DNA of 64,000 nucleotides from Magnetospirillum fulvum (GTDB lineage Bacteria > Pseudomonadota > Alphaproteobacteria > Rhodospirillales > Magnetospirillaceae), in NCBI RefSeq assembly GCF_900108475.1, contig NZ_FNWO01000006.1:62001-126000 (forward strand), read 5' to 3'. A program made the position numbers and the translations under genes. Below the pieces are notes generated by a model. It did no database searches. It was given only the letters and a program-made list of their open reading frames with translations, and was not told the DNA's origin. Shown here one piece after another: positions 57,468 through 64,000 of the stretch (position 1 is its first letter; each line of letters opens with the position of its first letter).

Positions 57468-59243
57468 CTTGGCCATTTCCTGTCCGTCCGGGCTCATCAC
57501 ATGGGTCGAGCAGGCAAGACAGGGGTCGAAGGAATGCAGCGTGCGGATGATCTCCAGCGGCTGGTTGGGATCGGCCACCGGGGTGTCGAGCAACGAGGCC
57601 TCGAACGCGCCGATATTGCCCTTGGGATCGCGCGGACTGCCGTTCCAGGTGGTGGGAACGACACATTGGTAATTGTCGATCTTGGTATCCTTGATCCGGA
57701 TCCAATGGCCGAGCGCGCCGCGCGGCGCTTCGGTGAAACCAACGCCCTTGGCCTCTTTCGGCCAAGTGGTGGGGTCCCATTTATCGACATTGGCGGTCGA
57801 CAGATTGCCCGCCTTGATGCTGCCGATCAGCTTGTCCTGGAAATAACGCATCTTGTGCGCCGCCCACTGGCATTCCAGAGCGCGGGCAGCGGTGCGGCCC
57901 AGCGTCGAGAACAGCGCCGTCAGCGGCAAACCGAGATCGGACAAAAGCTTGTCGGTCGGTTCCTTGAACTCCGCCTTGCCCTGGGCATAGCCGATGATGT
58001 AGCGGGCCAGCGGGCCGACCTCGACGGCGTTGCCCTTCCAGCGCGGCGATTTGATCCAGGAATATTTGGCGGATTCGTCGATCGACTGGATGTCGGTCTT
58101 GCTGCCCTTCGATTTCGGGCCAAGCTGGTAATTGGGCTCGGTCACCCCGTCATAGGGATGCAGGCCGACCGTCTCGTCCGGATATGTGTACCAGGAATGG
58201 GCGACGAATTCCTGGATCTGATCCGGGGCATTGAGGTCGATCTCGTGGATTTCCTTCAGATTGCCGTTCAGGATCACGCCGCGCGGCAACAGCAGGCTTT
58301 TATCGGTGTAATCGTTGGCATATTCGGGAATGTCGCCATAGGACATCACCGATTTCGACGACAGCCCGCCACCATACAGCCAGTCCTTGTAGAACCCGCC
58401 GATCGCGACGACATCGGGCAGATAGACCTGCTCGACGAACTCCAGGGCCCGGTCGATCACCGACGACACCAGATTGAGCCGCTCGATATTGATCGCGCCG
58501 ACCGCCCCGGTCCCATCGACATTGATCGAACAGGGCACGCCGCCGACCAGCCAGTTGGGGTGCGGGTTCTTGCCGCCATAGATCGTGTGGATCTTGACGA
58601 TTTCTTTCTGGAAATCGAGCGCTTCGAGGTAATGGGCCACCGCCAGCAGATTGGCCTCGGGCGGCAGTTTATAGGCGGGATGGCCCCAATAGCCGTTCTT
58701 GAACGGACCCAACTGGCCGGATTCGACGAACTTGCCCAGCCGGGTCTGAAGATCCTTGAAATAGCCGGGGGACGACATCGGCCAGCGCGAGATCGATTGC
58801 GCCAACGCCGAGGTCGCCTTGGGATCGGCCTTCAACGCCGACACCACATCGACCCAGTCGAGGGCGTGGAGGTGATAGAAATGCACCAGATGGTCGTGGA
58901 CCTGAAGGGCCAGCTGCATCAGGTTGCGGATGGTGTTGGCGTTTTCCGGGATGCTGATCCCCAGCGCGTTTTCCACCGCCCGGACCGAGGTCAAAGCGTG
59001 GGTGCCGGTGCACACGCCGCAAATCCGCTCGGTGAAGGCCCAGGCGTCGCGGGGATCGCGTCCTTTCAGGATCACTTCGATCCCCCGCCACATCGTCCCG
59101 GTCGAAACGGCATTGCGGATGACGTTGCGCTCGTCGACGTTGACTTCAACGCGCAGATGACCCTCGATCCGGGTCACGGGATCGACGACGATCCGCTTGC
59201 CGGACGCGTCGAGGGAAAAGCCATTCGGTGTCTGGGCGCCCAT
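57453..59243 (-). CDS. hupL: [NiFe]-hydrogenase large subunit
   Basis: Catalytic subunit of the periplasm-facing uptake hydrogenase. 596 residues. The active-site cysteines are Cys75/Cys78 in [14 protein letters not shown] and Cys575/Cys578 in DPCLACSTH. The precursor extends 15 residues past His581 ([15 protein letters not shown]), which HupD removes. The arginine motif [10 protein letters not shown] is present. No signal peptide of its own, as expected for export with HupS. It begins 17 nt after hupS. Confidence 0.98.
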   Translation of the reverse strand: MGAQTPNGFSLDASGKRIVVDPVTRIEGHLRVEVNVDERNVIRNAVSTGTMWRGIEVILKGRDPRDAWAFTERICGVCTGTHALTSVRAVENALGISIPENANTIRNLMQLALQVHDHLVHFYHLHALDWVDVVSALKADPKATSALAQSISRWPMSSPGYFKDLQTRLGKFVESGQLGPFKNGYWGHPAYKLPPEANLLAVAHYLEALDFQKEIVKIHTIYGGKNPHPNWLVGGVPCSINVDGTGAVGAINIERLNLVSSVIDRALEFVEQVYLPDVVAIGGFYKDWLYGGGLSSKSVMSYGDIPEYANDYTDKSLLLPRGVILNGNLKEIHEIDLNAPDQIQEFVAHSWYTYPDETVGLHPYDGVTEPNYQLGPKSKGSKTDIQSIDESAKYSWIKSPRWKGNAVEVGPLARYIIGYAQGKAEFKEPTDKLLSDLGLPLTALFSTLGRTAARALECQWAAHKMRYFQDKLIGSIKAGNLSTANVDKWDPTTWPKEAKGVGFTEAPRGALGHWIRIKDTKIDNYQCVVPTTWNGSPRDPKGNIGAFEASLLDTPVADPNQPLEIIRTLHSFDPCLACSTHVMSPDGQEMAKVTVR

Positions 59244-59260
59244 GACGATGTATCCCCCTG

Positions 59261-60382
59261 TCAGCCGGCGTTCGGATTGGTCGGATCGGACGATATTGTC
59301 TTGATATTGTCCCGAGGCTTGGTGGTCAGCTGGCGCACGGCGGTAATCCCGGCATGGACGGCGATACCCGCGCCAACCACGCCAACCGCGGCCAGACCGA
59401 TCTGGTCGGCATTGCGCTCGACCCCAAAGGCATTGATCCCGGTCAGGCGGTCATAGAACGACCCCTTGTCCCAGAATCCGTCCTCGGAACACCCGATACA
59501 ACCGTGCCCCGACTGGATCGGGAAAGACACCCCGCCATTCCACCGTGTCGTCGAACAGGCGTTGTAGGTGGTCGGCCCCTTGCACCCCATCTTGTAGAGA
59601 CAGAAGCCCTTGCGCGCGCCATCGTCGTCCCATTCCTCGACGAACTGACCCGCGTCGAAATGCGGGCGGCGGTAACATTTGTCGTGGATACGCTGGGAAT
59701 AGAACATCTTCGGCCGCCCCTGGCGGTCGAGATCGGGCAAACGCCCGAACATCGTCACAAAGGTGATGACGCCGGTCATCACCTCGGCGATCGGCGGGCA
59801 GCCGGGGACTTTGACGATCGGCTTGTTGCGGATCACCTTGTCGATCGGCACCGCATGGGTGGGATTGGGCTTGGCCGCCTGGACGCAGCCCCACGAGGCG
59901 CACGTCCCCCAGGCCACCACCGCCATCGCGTCGCTGGCCATTTCGGTCAGCCGTTCGACGAAGGGACGGCCGCCGTCGATACAGAACATCCCGTCCTCGT
60001 TCAAAGGCGGGTTGCCCTCGACGGCCAGGATGTACTGGCCTTTGTACTTCTGCCGGGTTTCCTGCAAAATCGCCTCGGCCTGATGACCGGCCGCAGCCAT
60101 GATCGTGTCGTTGTAGTCGAGCGAGATCATCGACAGCACGACATCCTTGGCCAACGGATGGGCCGAGCGGATGAAGCTTTCGGTGCAGCAGGTGCACTCC
60201 AGCCCATGCATCCAGATGACCGGCACGCGCGGCTTGGTTTCCAGCGCCTGGGCCACCGAGGCCGCACCGGTGGGACCAAGTCCAAGGCTGGCCGCCGTCA
60301 GACTACAAAATTTCACGAAGCTTCGACGGGTAATACCCTGACGACGGATCAACTCGTAGAACGTCTCGATCTGAGCGCTCAT
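59261..60382 (-). CDS. hupS: [NiFe]-hydrogenase small subunit, oxygen-tolerant type
   Basis: Electron-transfer subunit with three Fe-S clusters. 373 residues. The Tat signal is [19 protein letters not shown], with cleavage near residue 46. The proximal cluster has Cys63 and Cys66 plus an extra Cys65 (CTCC). GTCASWGC gives Cys161 plus an extra Cys166. With cleavage at 46 these are positions 17, 19, 20, 115 and 120, the numbering of the [4Fe-3S] site of E. coli Hyd-1. A C-terminal hydrophobic anchor ([19 protein letters not shown]) binds the membrane and HupC. First gene of the operon. Confidence 0.97.
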   Translation of the reverse strand: MSAQIETFYELIRRQGITRRSFVKFCSLTAASLGLGPTGAASVAQALETKPRVPVIWMHGLECTCCTESFIRSAHPLAKDVVLSMISLDYNDTIMAAAGHQAEAILQETRQKYKGQYILAVEGNPPLNEDGMFCIDGGRPFVERLTEMASDAMAVVAWGTCASWGCVQAAKPNPTHAVPIDKVIRNKPIVKVPGCPPIAEVMTGVITFVTMFGRLPDLDRQGRPKMFYSQRIHDKCYRRPHFDAGQFVEEWDDDGARKGFCLYKMGCKGPTTYNACSTTRWNGGVSFPIQSGHGCIGCSEDGFWDKGSFYDRLTGINAFGVERNADQIGLAAVGVVGAGIAVHAGITAVRQLTTKPRDNIKTISSDPTNPNAG

Positions 60383-60678
60383 CGGCTATCTCTCCTCGAC
60401 GTGTCGTGCCTACCAATCTTTTTTTATTATTAGAGCGTGCGAGCGACCCATTTTGCCTCGGGAAACCGCCACCCGTCTGAAGGGTAACGCACAATCCGCG
60501 TCGCTGCAAAGAGGGGAAAGTTATCTCGATCACGAATTCTTACACAGCACGGCCCCATGCCGCACCGCCATGATGCGACAAAGTAGACCGTGTCCGGGAT
60601 ATTCTGTAATTTCAATCGGAGTGCGCCAGACTTGCGTTTCTCCTAATATTCATCTCGGTTCAGCTTGGCCTGGAGCGG
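60383..60678. promoter_or_regulatory. hup operon upstream region
   Basis: 296 bp, AT-richer than its surroundings, holding the promoter of the long hup-hyp operon. I could not find a convincing sigma54 -24/-12 element (GG-N10-GC), an FNR box or a NikR operator. Near the start codon a run of T (60418-60424, sense A on the minus strand) is followed by gaggagagatagcc, the hupS ribosome-binding site. Confidence 0.45.
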
Positions 60679-62103
60679 TTACGACGAGGCAACGGCCCGA
60701 CGGGCGATCTCGCGCACCAGCCCATGGAAAATGGCGGCATGGACCGGAAGCAGCGCATTCCAATAGGTGATGCCCAGCGACCCGGCAGGATGGAAATAGG
60801 CCGTCACCGTAATCAGAACCCGGCCCGGCCCGGCCGGACTGATTTCGAAATCAAGCGTTGCCGATCCGGGAAGACGCATCTCGGCCAGCAAGGTCAAGCG
60901 CTTGAGCGGTTGAACGGTGATCACCCGCCAGAAATCGATCACGTCGCCGACCACGACCGTCTCGGACGACGGACGTCCCCGGCGCATCCCGACGCCCCCC
61001 AACAGGCCGTCGATCATTCCCCGCGCCTGCCACAGCGAATCGAGAAAGTAATAGCCGTTATCGCCACCGATCCGGACGATCTGGGCCCAGACATCCTCTG
61101 CCGACGCCGTCGCGGTCGCCTCGGCCCGATAGAATTTGGCGTAATAGGCGAAATCGGGACGGTTTTGCCGATGCCGCATTGATCCTTCGACCCAGCGGGG
61201 CGGCTCGCTGGCGGTCCGCTCGGCATCCAGGGCCGCCTGGGCCGCGTCGCGGTACGCTTTCAACGGAAGCGGGATTAGGGCGCGGATCGCCGCATCGTCG
61301 GCCAGCACGTCGTGTTCCAATCCACCGATCAAGGCGCGGGCGATATTGGCGGGGACCGACGTCACCAGAGCCAGCCAATAAGACGACAGACGCGGCGTTA
61401 AAAACGGAACCGGGACAATCACCGGATGACGGCCGACCAGATCGCCGAACTCATGCATCATGTCCTGATAGGTCAAAATCTCTGGCCCGCCCGCATCATA
61501 GATTTCACCGGCGGACTGGGCAAAGTCGGGGAGCTTGATCAGATAGGTCAAAATATCGTCGAGCGCGATCGGCTGCGAGCGGGAATGAACCCATTTGGGG
61601 GTTACCATCGCGGGCAGATGGAACACCAGATCGCGGATCACCTCGAACGCCGCCGAGCCGGGACCGATAATGATTCCCGCCCGAATTTCGGTGACCGGCA
61701 CCGAGCCGCCTCGCAGCACATCGCCGGTTTCCGAGCGCGACGCCAGATGGGTCGAACGCCCTCCTTTGGGCTGCAACCCGCCCAGATAAATGATCCGCCC
61801 CACCCCCGCTTTTGCCGCCGCGTCGCGAAAGGCAAGGGCGGCCCGGCGGTCGATCTCGGGGAAATCACTCCCCGCCGCCATCGAATGAACCAAGTAATAA
61901 GCGACATCGATATCGACCAAGGCCGCCGCCAGAGTCTCGGGACGCAAGGCGTCGGCCTGGACACACTCGACACCGGGCCATTCCCGCGCCTCGATTGCCT
62001 CAAGGCGGCGGGCGGCGGCACGGACGACGTGACCGGCGGACACCAGAGCCGGAACCAGATTGGACCCGACATAGCCCGAGGCACCAAACACCACTGTACG
62101 CAT
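60679..62103 (-). CDS. NAD(P)-binding epimerase-like protein with C-terminal DUF2867/SRPBCC domain
   Basis: 474 residues from the ATG at 62103; a start at 62124 adds MMSGVLA. The N-terminal atypical SDR fold has the dinucleotide motif VVFGASGYVGSNLVPAL and YYLVHSMAAG. The C-terminal part (FYRAEATATASAEDVWAQIVRIGG...) resembles DUF2867/polyketide-cyclase-like lipid-binding domains. Similar proteins (YbjT-like) are common in proteobacteria; the substrate is unknown. It lies upstream of hupS on the same strand but is separated by 296 bp. Confidence 0.8.
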   Translation of the reverse strand: MRTVVFGASGYVGSNLVPALVSAGHVVRAAARRLEAIEAREWPGVECVQADALRPETLAAALVDIDVAYYLVHSMAAGSDFPEIDRRAALAFRDAAAKAGVGRIIYLGGLQPKGGRSTHLASRSETGDVLRGGSVPVTEIRAGIIIGPGSAAFEVIRDLVFHLPAMVTPKWVHSRSQPIALDDILTYLIKLPDFAQSAGEIYDAGGPEILTYQDMMHEFGDLVGRHPVIVPVPFLTPRLSSYWLALVTSVPANIARALIGGLEHDVLADDAAIRALIPLPLKAYRDAAQAALDAERTASEPPRWVEGSMRHRQNRPDFAYYAKFYRAEATATASAEDVWAQIVRIGGDNGYYFLDSLWQARGMIDGLLGGVGMRRGRPSSETVVVGDVIDFWRVITVQPLKRLTLLAEMRLPGSATLDFEISPAGPGRVLITVTAYFHPAGSLGITYWNALLPVHAAIFHGLVREIARRAVASS

Positions 62104-62192
62104 CGCCAGAACCCCGCTCATCAAGAGGGACGTCCGGAGAGCATACGCCTATTGATAGGCTTAACCTCTTGCCTATTTAACGCATTTGGGAA

Positions 62193-62501
62193 TCAGTTGG
62201 CCCGACGACCGGGCGGCGGCGCGGACGGGCGAGCGGCGGGATGGTGGTCGTCCTCGTCCTCGGTACTGCGGACCCGGACGACGAAGCCCTGCAAGGCCCA
62301 GCCGATCAGGAAGAAGCCGAGGCCGAACAGCCAAGCCCCCGACACCGCGAACACGATGGCCCGTTTCAGCGCAACGTCATCAACGCCGAACAGTCCGAAC
62401 GACCACAGAATCGGGGTGAGGAACAGGCACAGCACCGCCCCGGCCAGACCCAGACGAGTCCAGCCCGAGGAACGGATGAAAGAAACGCGGTATCCGGTCA
62501 T
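62193..62501 (-). CDS. small two-helix membrane protein
   Basis: 102 residues from the ATG at 62501, behind gggagagcttg. Two transmembrane segments (LGLAGAVLCLFLTPILWSF and AIVFAVSGAWLFGLGFFLIGW) are followed by an acidic, Pro-rich tail (STEDEDDHHPAARPSAPPPG). I do not recognise the family. It is transcribed toward the SDR gene, divergent to the MgtC-family gene. Confidence 0.6.
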   Translation of the reverse strand: MTGYRVSFIRSSGWTRLGLAGAVLCLFLTPILWSFGLFGVDDVALKRAIVFAVSGAWLFGLGFFLIGWALQGFVVRVRSTEDEDDHHPAARPSAPPPGRRAN

Positions 62502-62601
62502 CAAGCTCTCCCGTCGGTCGGCATCGTCTAGCTTTACGCCGCCGCTACGATAGCACACAGAGCGGCGAAATCAGTTCATATCGCCGACGCTTGATCGCAC
62601 A

Positions 62602-63384
62602 ATGGACCCGACCTCGCTTCAGGACACCCCGCGGATGACCGTACAGAGCCTGACCGACCTTGCCGTCGTTTACTGGTCCGACCGGGTGGTGCAGGACAAT
62701 CTGCTGGCCTGCCTCACCATCGTCGGCGCGCTGCTGCTCGGACTGGTGGTCGGCTACGAGCGCACCTGGAACGGACGCGCGGCGGGGATGCGCACCTATG
62801 GCTTCGTCTGCATGGCCTCGGCCGCGCTGACCGTCGTCGTCGGCCATCCCGCCTCGTGGTATGGGGGCAGCGTCACCAATGCGCTGGTCGGCGATCCGAC
62901 CCGGGTGATCCAGGGCATCGTCACCGGGATCGGCTTTCTGTGCGCCGGAGTCATCATGAAGGATGGCTTCACCATCAGCGGCCTGACCACCGCCGCCTCG
63001 ATCTGGACGGCCTCGACGATCGGGATCGTCGTCGGCATCGGCTATTACGCCACCGCCTTCGTGCTGACCCTGCTCGCCACCGTCGGCATGCTGGCGTTGC
63101 GGCAGGTCGAATGGCGGTTGCCGTCGAATCACGAACTGGCGGTGCGGCTGCGCTGCACCACGGCCGGGGCGTTGTCCGAGATCGAGTTGCACCAACTGAT
63201 CGCCGCCCACGGCTTTGCCTTAAGCCCGGAATCCCTGTCGATCGAGCTCGCCCCGGATTGGACGGAATGGCACTTCCTGGCCTCGTCCCGCCATACCGGA
63301 ATCCCCTCGATCGACCGGCTGGCCACCACCCTGGCCGCCCTGCCCGGCCTGGAGGGGCTGCAAATCTCCCATGCCAAGAATTAG
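62602..63384 (+). CDS. MgtC/SapB-family membrane protein
   Basis: 260 residues. The N-terminal MgtC domain has four to five membrane segments with the family motifs LLGLVVGYERTWNGRAAGMRTYGFV, VIQGIVTGIGFLCAGVIMKDG and GLTTAASIWTASTIGIVVG. A C-terminal cytosolic ACT-like domain (about 175-255) follows. MgtC proteins act in magnesium-limited growth and inhibit ATP synthase in Salmonella; the role here is unknown. It is followed by the next gene after 12 nt. Confidence 0.88.
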   Translation: MDPTSLQDTPRMTVQSLTDLAVVYWSDRVVQDNLLACLTIVGALLLGLVVGYERTWNGRAAGMRTYGFVCMASAALTVVVGHPASWYGGSVTNALVGDPTRVIQGIVTGIGFLCAGVIMKDGFTISGLTTAASIWTASTIGIVVGIGYYATAFVLTLLATVGMLALRQVEWRLPSNHELAVRLRCTTAGALSEIELHQLIAAHGFALSPESLSIELAPDWTEWHFLASSRHTGIPSIDRLATTLAALPGLEGLQISHAKN

Positions 63385-63396
63385 AACCCAACCGCG

Positions 63397-63720
63397 ATGA
63401 GCCACGCCCCCCTGCTCCGCACCCGCATCCTGGCCTTAGACGCAGAAGCCGATCCGGCAACCCTGGCGCGGATCGCGTTGATTCCAGGCGTCACGGAGGT
63501 CCGCCCCCAAGATTGCGGGCATCGGATCGCACTCTGCTACGACCTGCAACGCGCAACGCTGACCGAGTTGGAGCCACACCTGACCGCCGCCGGGCTGGTG
63601 TTGTCCCGCCGCCGCCTGCACCGCCTCAGCCGGGGCTGGGCCGCCTTCCAGGACGACAATATCCGCTCGAACGCCCGGCTGCGGCACCAATGCTGCTGCA
63701 CGCCGCCCGACGCGCCCTAA
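63397..63720 (+). CDS. small protein with cysteine-rich end
   Basis: 107 residues, not recognised. The segment LARIALIPGVTEVRPQDCGH, continuing IALCYDLQRATLTELEPHL, has the beta-alpha-beta-beta-alpha rhythm of heavy-metal-associated (ferredoxin-like) domains but lacks the usual CxxC. The C-terminus RHQCCCTPPDAP carries three consecutive cysteines, which may bind metal. It is probably cotranscribed with the MgtC-family gene. Its stop overlaps that of the convergent channel gene (63717-63720). Confidence 0.55.
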   Translation: MSHAPLLRTRILALDAEADPATLARIALIPGVTEVRPQDCGHRIALCYDLQRATLTELEPHLTAAGLVLSRRRLHRLSRGWAAFQDDNIRSNARLRHQCCCTPPDAP

Positions 63721-64000
63721 CCCGCCTCGGGAGCGGACACGGGCTCTTTCTGCTTCGCCAGAGCCGGAACAGACGGTTTCTCCGGAGCCGGAGCCGGAGC
63801 CGGAGCCGGAACCGGAACCGGAACCGGCTCGTCCGGGAGTCGGTGAAGATGCACCACCCGCTGCGGGTAGGGAAGCGAGATTCCTGCCTTGGCGAGGTCG
63901 GACGCCATCATGAAGCGGATTTCCGAGGCGATTTTCGAACTGTCGGCTCCGCTGGCATAATCAATCCAGTAACGCAGGATGAAATTGATCGAATCCGCCC
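63717..64000 (-). CDS. MscS-family mechanosensitive channel, 3' part only
   Basis: The C-terminal 94 residues of a gene starting beyond the window. The readable part begins ADSINFILRYWIDYASGADS and contains SEIRFMMASDLAKAGISLPYPQRVVHLH, the cytosolic vestibule end of MscS. It ends with a repetitive Pro/Ala/Val tail (PVPVPVPAPAPAPAPEKP). The channel pore is outside the window. Confidence 0.8.
   Translation of the reverse strand, partial: ADSINFILRYWIDYASGADSSKIASEIRFMMASDLAKAGISLPYPQRVVHLHRLPDEPVPVPVPAPAPAPAPEKPSVPALAKQKEPVSAPEAG

Noticed and set aside
57429-59456. A 675-codon + strand open frame opposite hupL
   Set aside because: Shadow frame of a certain gene; composition and lack of motifs argue against coding.
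60383-60678. A sigma54 promoter for the hydrogenase operon
   Set aside because: No GG-N10-GC element found on the minus strand. A HupR-type regulator is also absent from the window.
1-64000. CRISPR arrays, tRNA or rRNA genes, prophage integrases
   Set aside because: Read through for regular repeats, cloverleaf sequences and integrase motifs; none found.

Overview
The window is about 64 kb of high-GC bacterial chromosome. The MurE here carries the DNPR motif of the meso-diaminopimelate type, and there are LpxC, a complete dcw cell-wall/division cluster, rpsT next to dnaA, and a hup/hyp hydrogenase cluster laid out like those of purple non-sulfur bacteria. Together these suggest an alphaproteobacterium, probably Rhodospirillales. 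The species cannot be read from the sequence alone. No rRNA, tRNA, CRISPR array, integrase or full-length transposase was seen.

Layout. (1) 1-15.8 kb: dcw cluster, all on +, mostly with ATGA start/stop overlaps: a murE-murF fusion (5' end outside the window), mraY, murD, ftsW, murG, murC, murB, ddl, ftsQ, ftsA, ftsZ, a strong terminator, then lpxC. (2) 16-33.6 kb: housekeeping genes: lytic transglycosylase, ahcY with a palindromic operator, a soluble PAS chemoreceptor, mutS, an overlapping IMPase/histidinol-phosphatase-nth-cobQ operon, dnaA, rpsT, an LTxxQ periplasmic protein, a ThiE-like protein, a YggS-like PLP protein, a CAT-fold protein and ilvE. (3) 33.7-42.7 kb: a defence cassette. It holds a complete Wadjet system (jetA-jetB-jetC-jetD, minus strand), which loop-extrudes and cuts foreign plasmid DNA, and a divergent HerA-type ATPase. 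A 264-bp MITE with 17-bp terminal inverted repeats and a CTAG target duplication sits exactly at the jetC/jetD junction. (4) 42.7-47 kb: glycerate kinase, a MASE1-GGDEF diguanylate cyclase that reads in frame into a DUF3574 lipoprotein, a PilZ-like protein and nikR. (5) 47.4-60.4 kb: a membrane-bound uptake [NiFe]-hydrogenase operon, hupSLCDFHJK-hypABFCDE. HupS carries the two extra cysteines of the oxygen-tolerant [4Fe-3S] enzymes. hupG and hupI are absent from the cluster. (6) 60.7-64 kb: an SDR-type epimerase/SRPBCC protein, a small membrane protein, an MgtC-family protein, a small unknown protein and the 3' end of an MscS channel.

Genes work together in three blocks: peptidoglycan precursor synthesis feeding the FtsZ/FtsA/FtsQ/FtsW divisome; SMC-like defence; and H2 oxidation with nickel handling (NikR, HypA, and the histidine-rich HypB). 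A recurring theme is that convergent gene ends carry palindromic repeats. A 99-bp dispersed repeat lies at lpxC/slt and herA/glycerate kinase, a 51-bp REP-like repeat at mutS/cobQ and ilvE/jetD, and hairpin terminators elsewhere.
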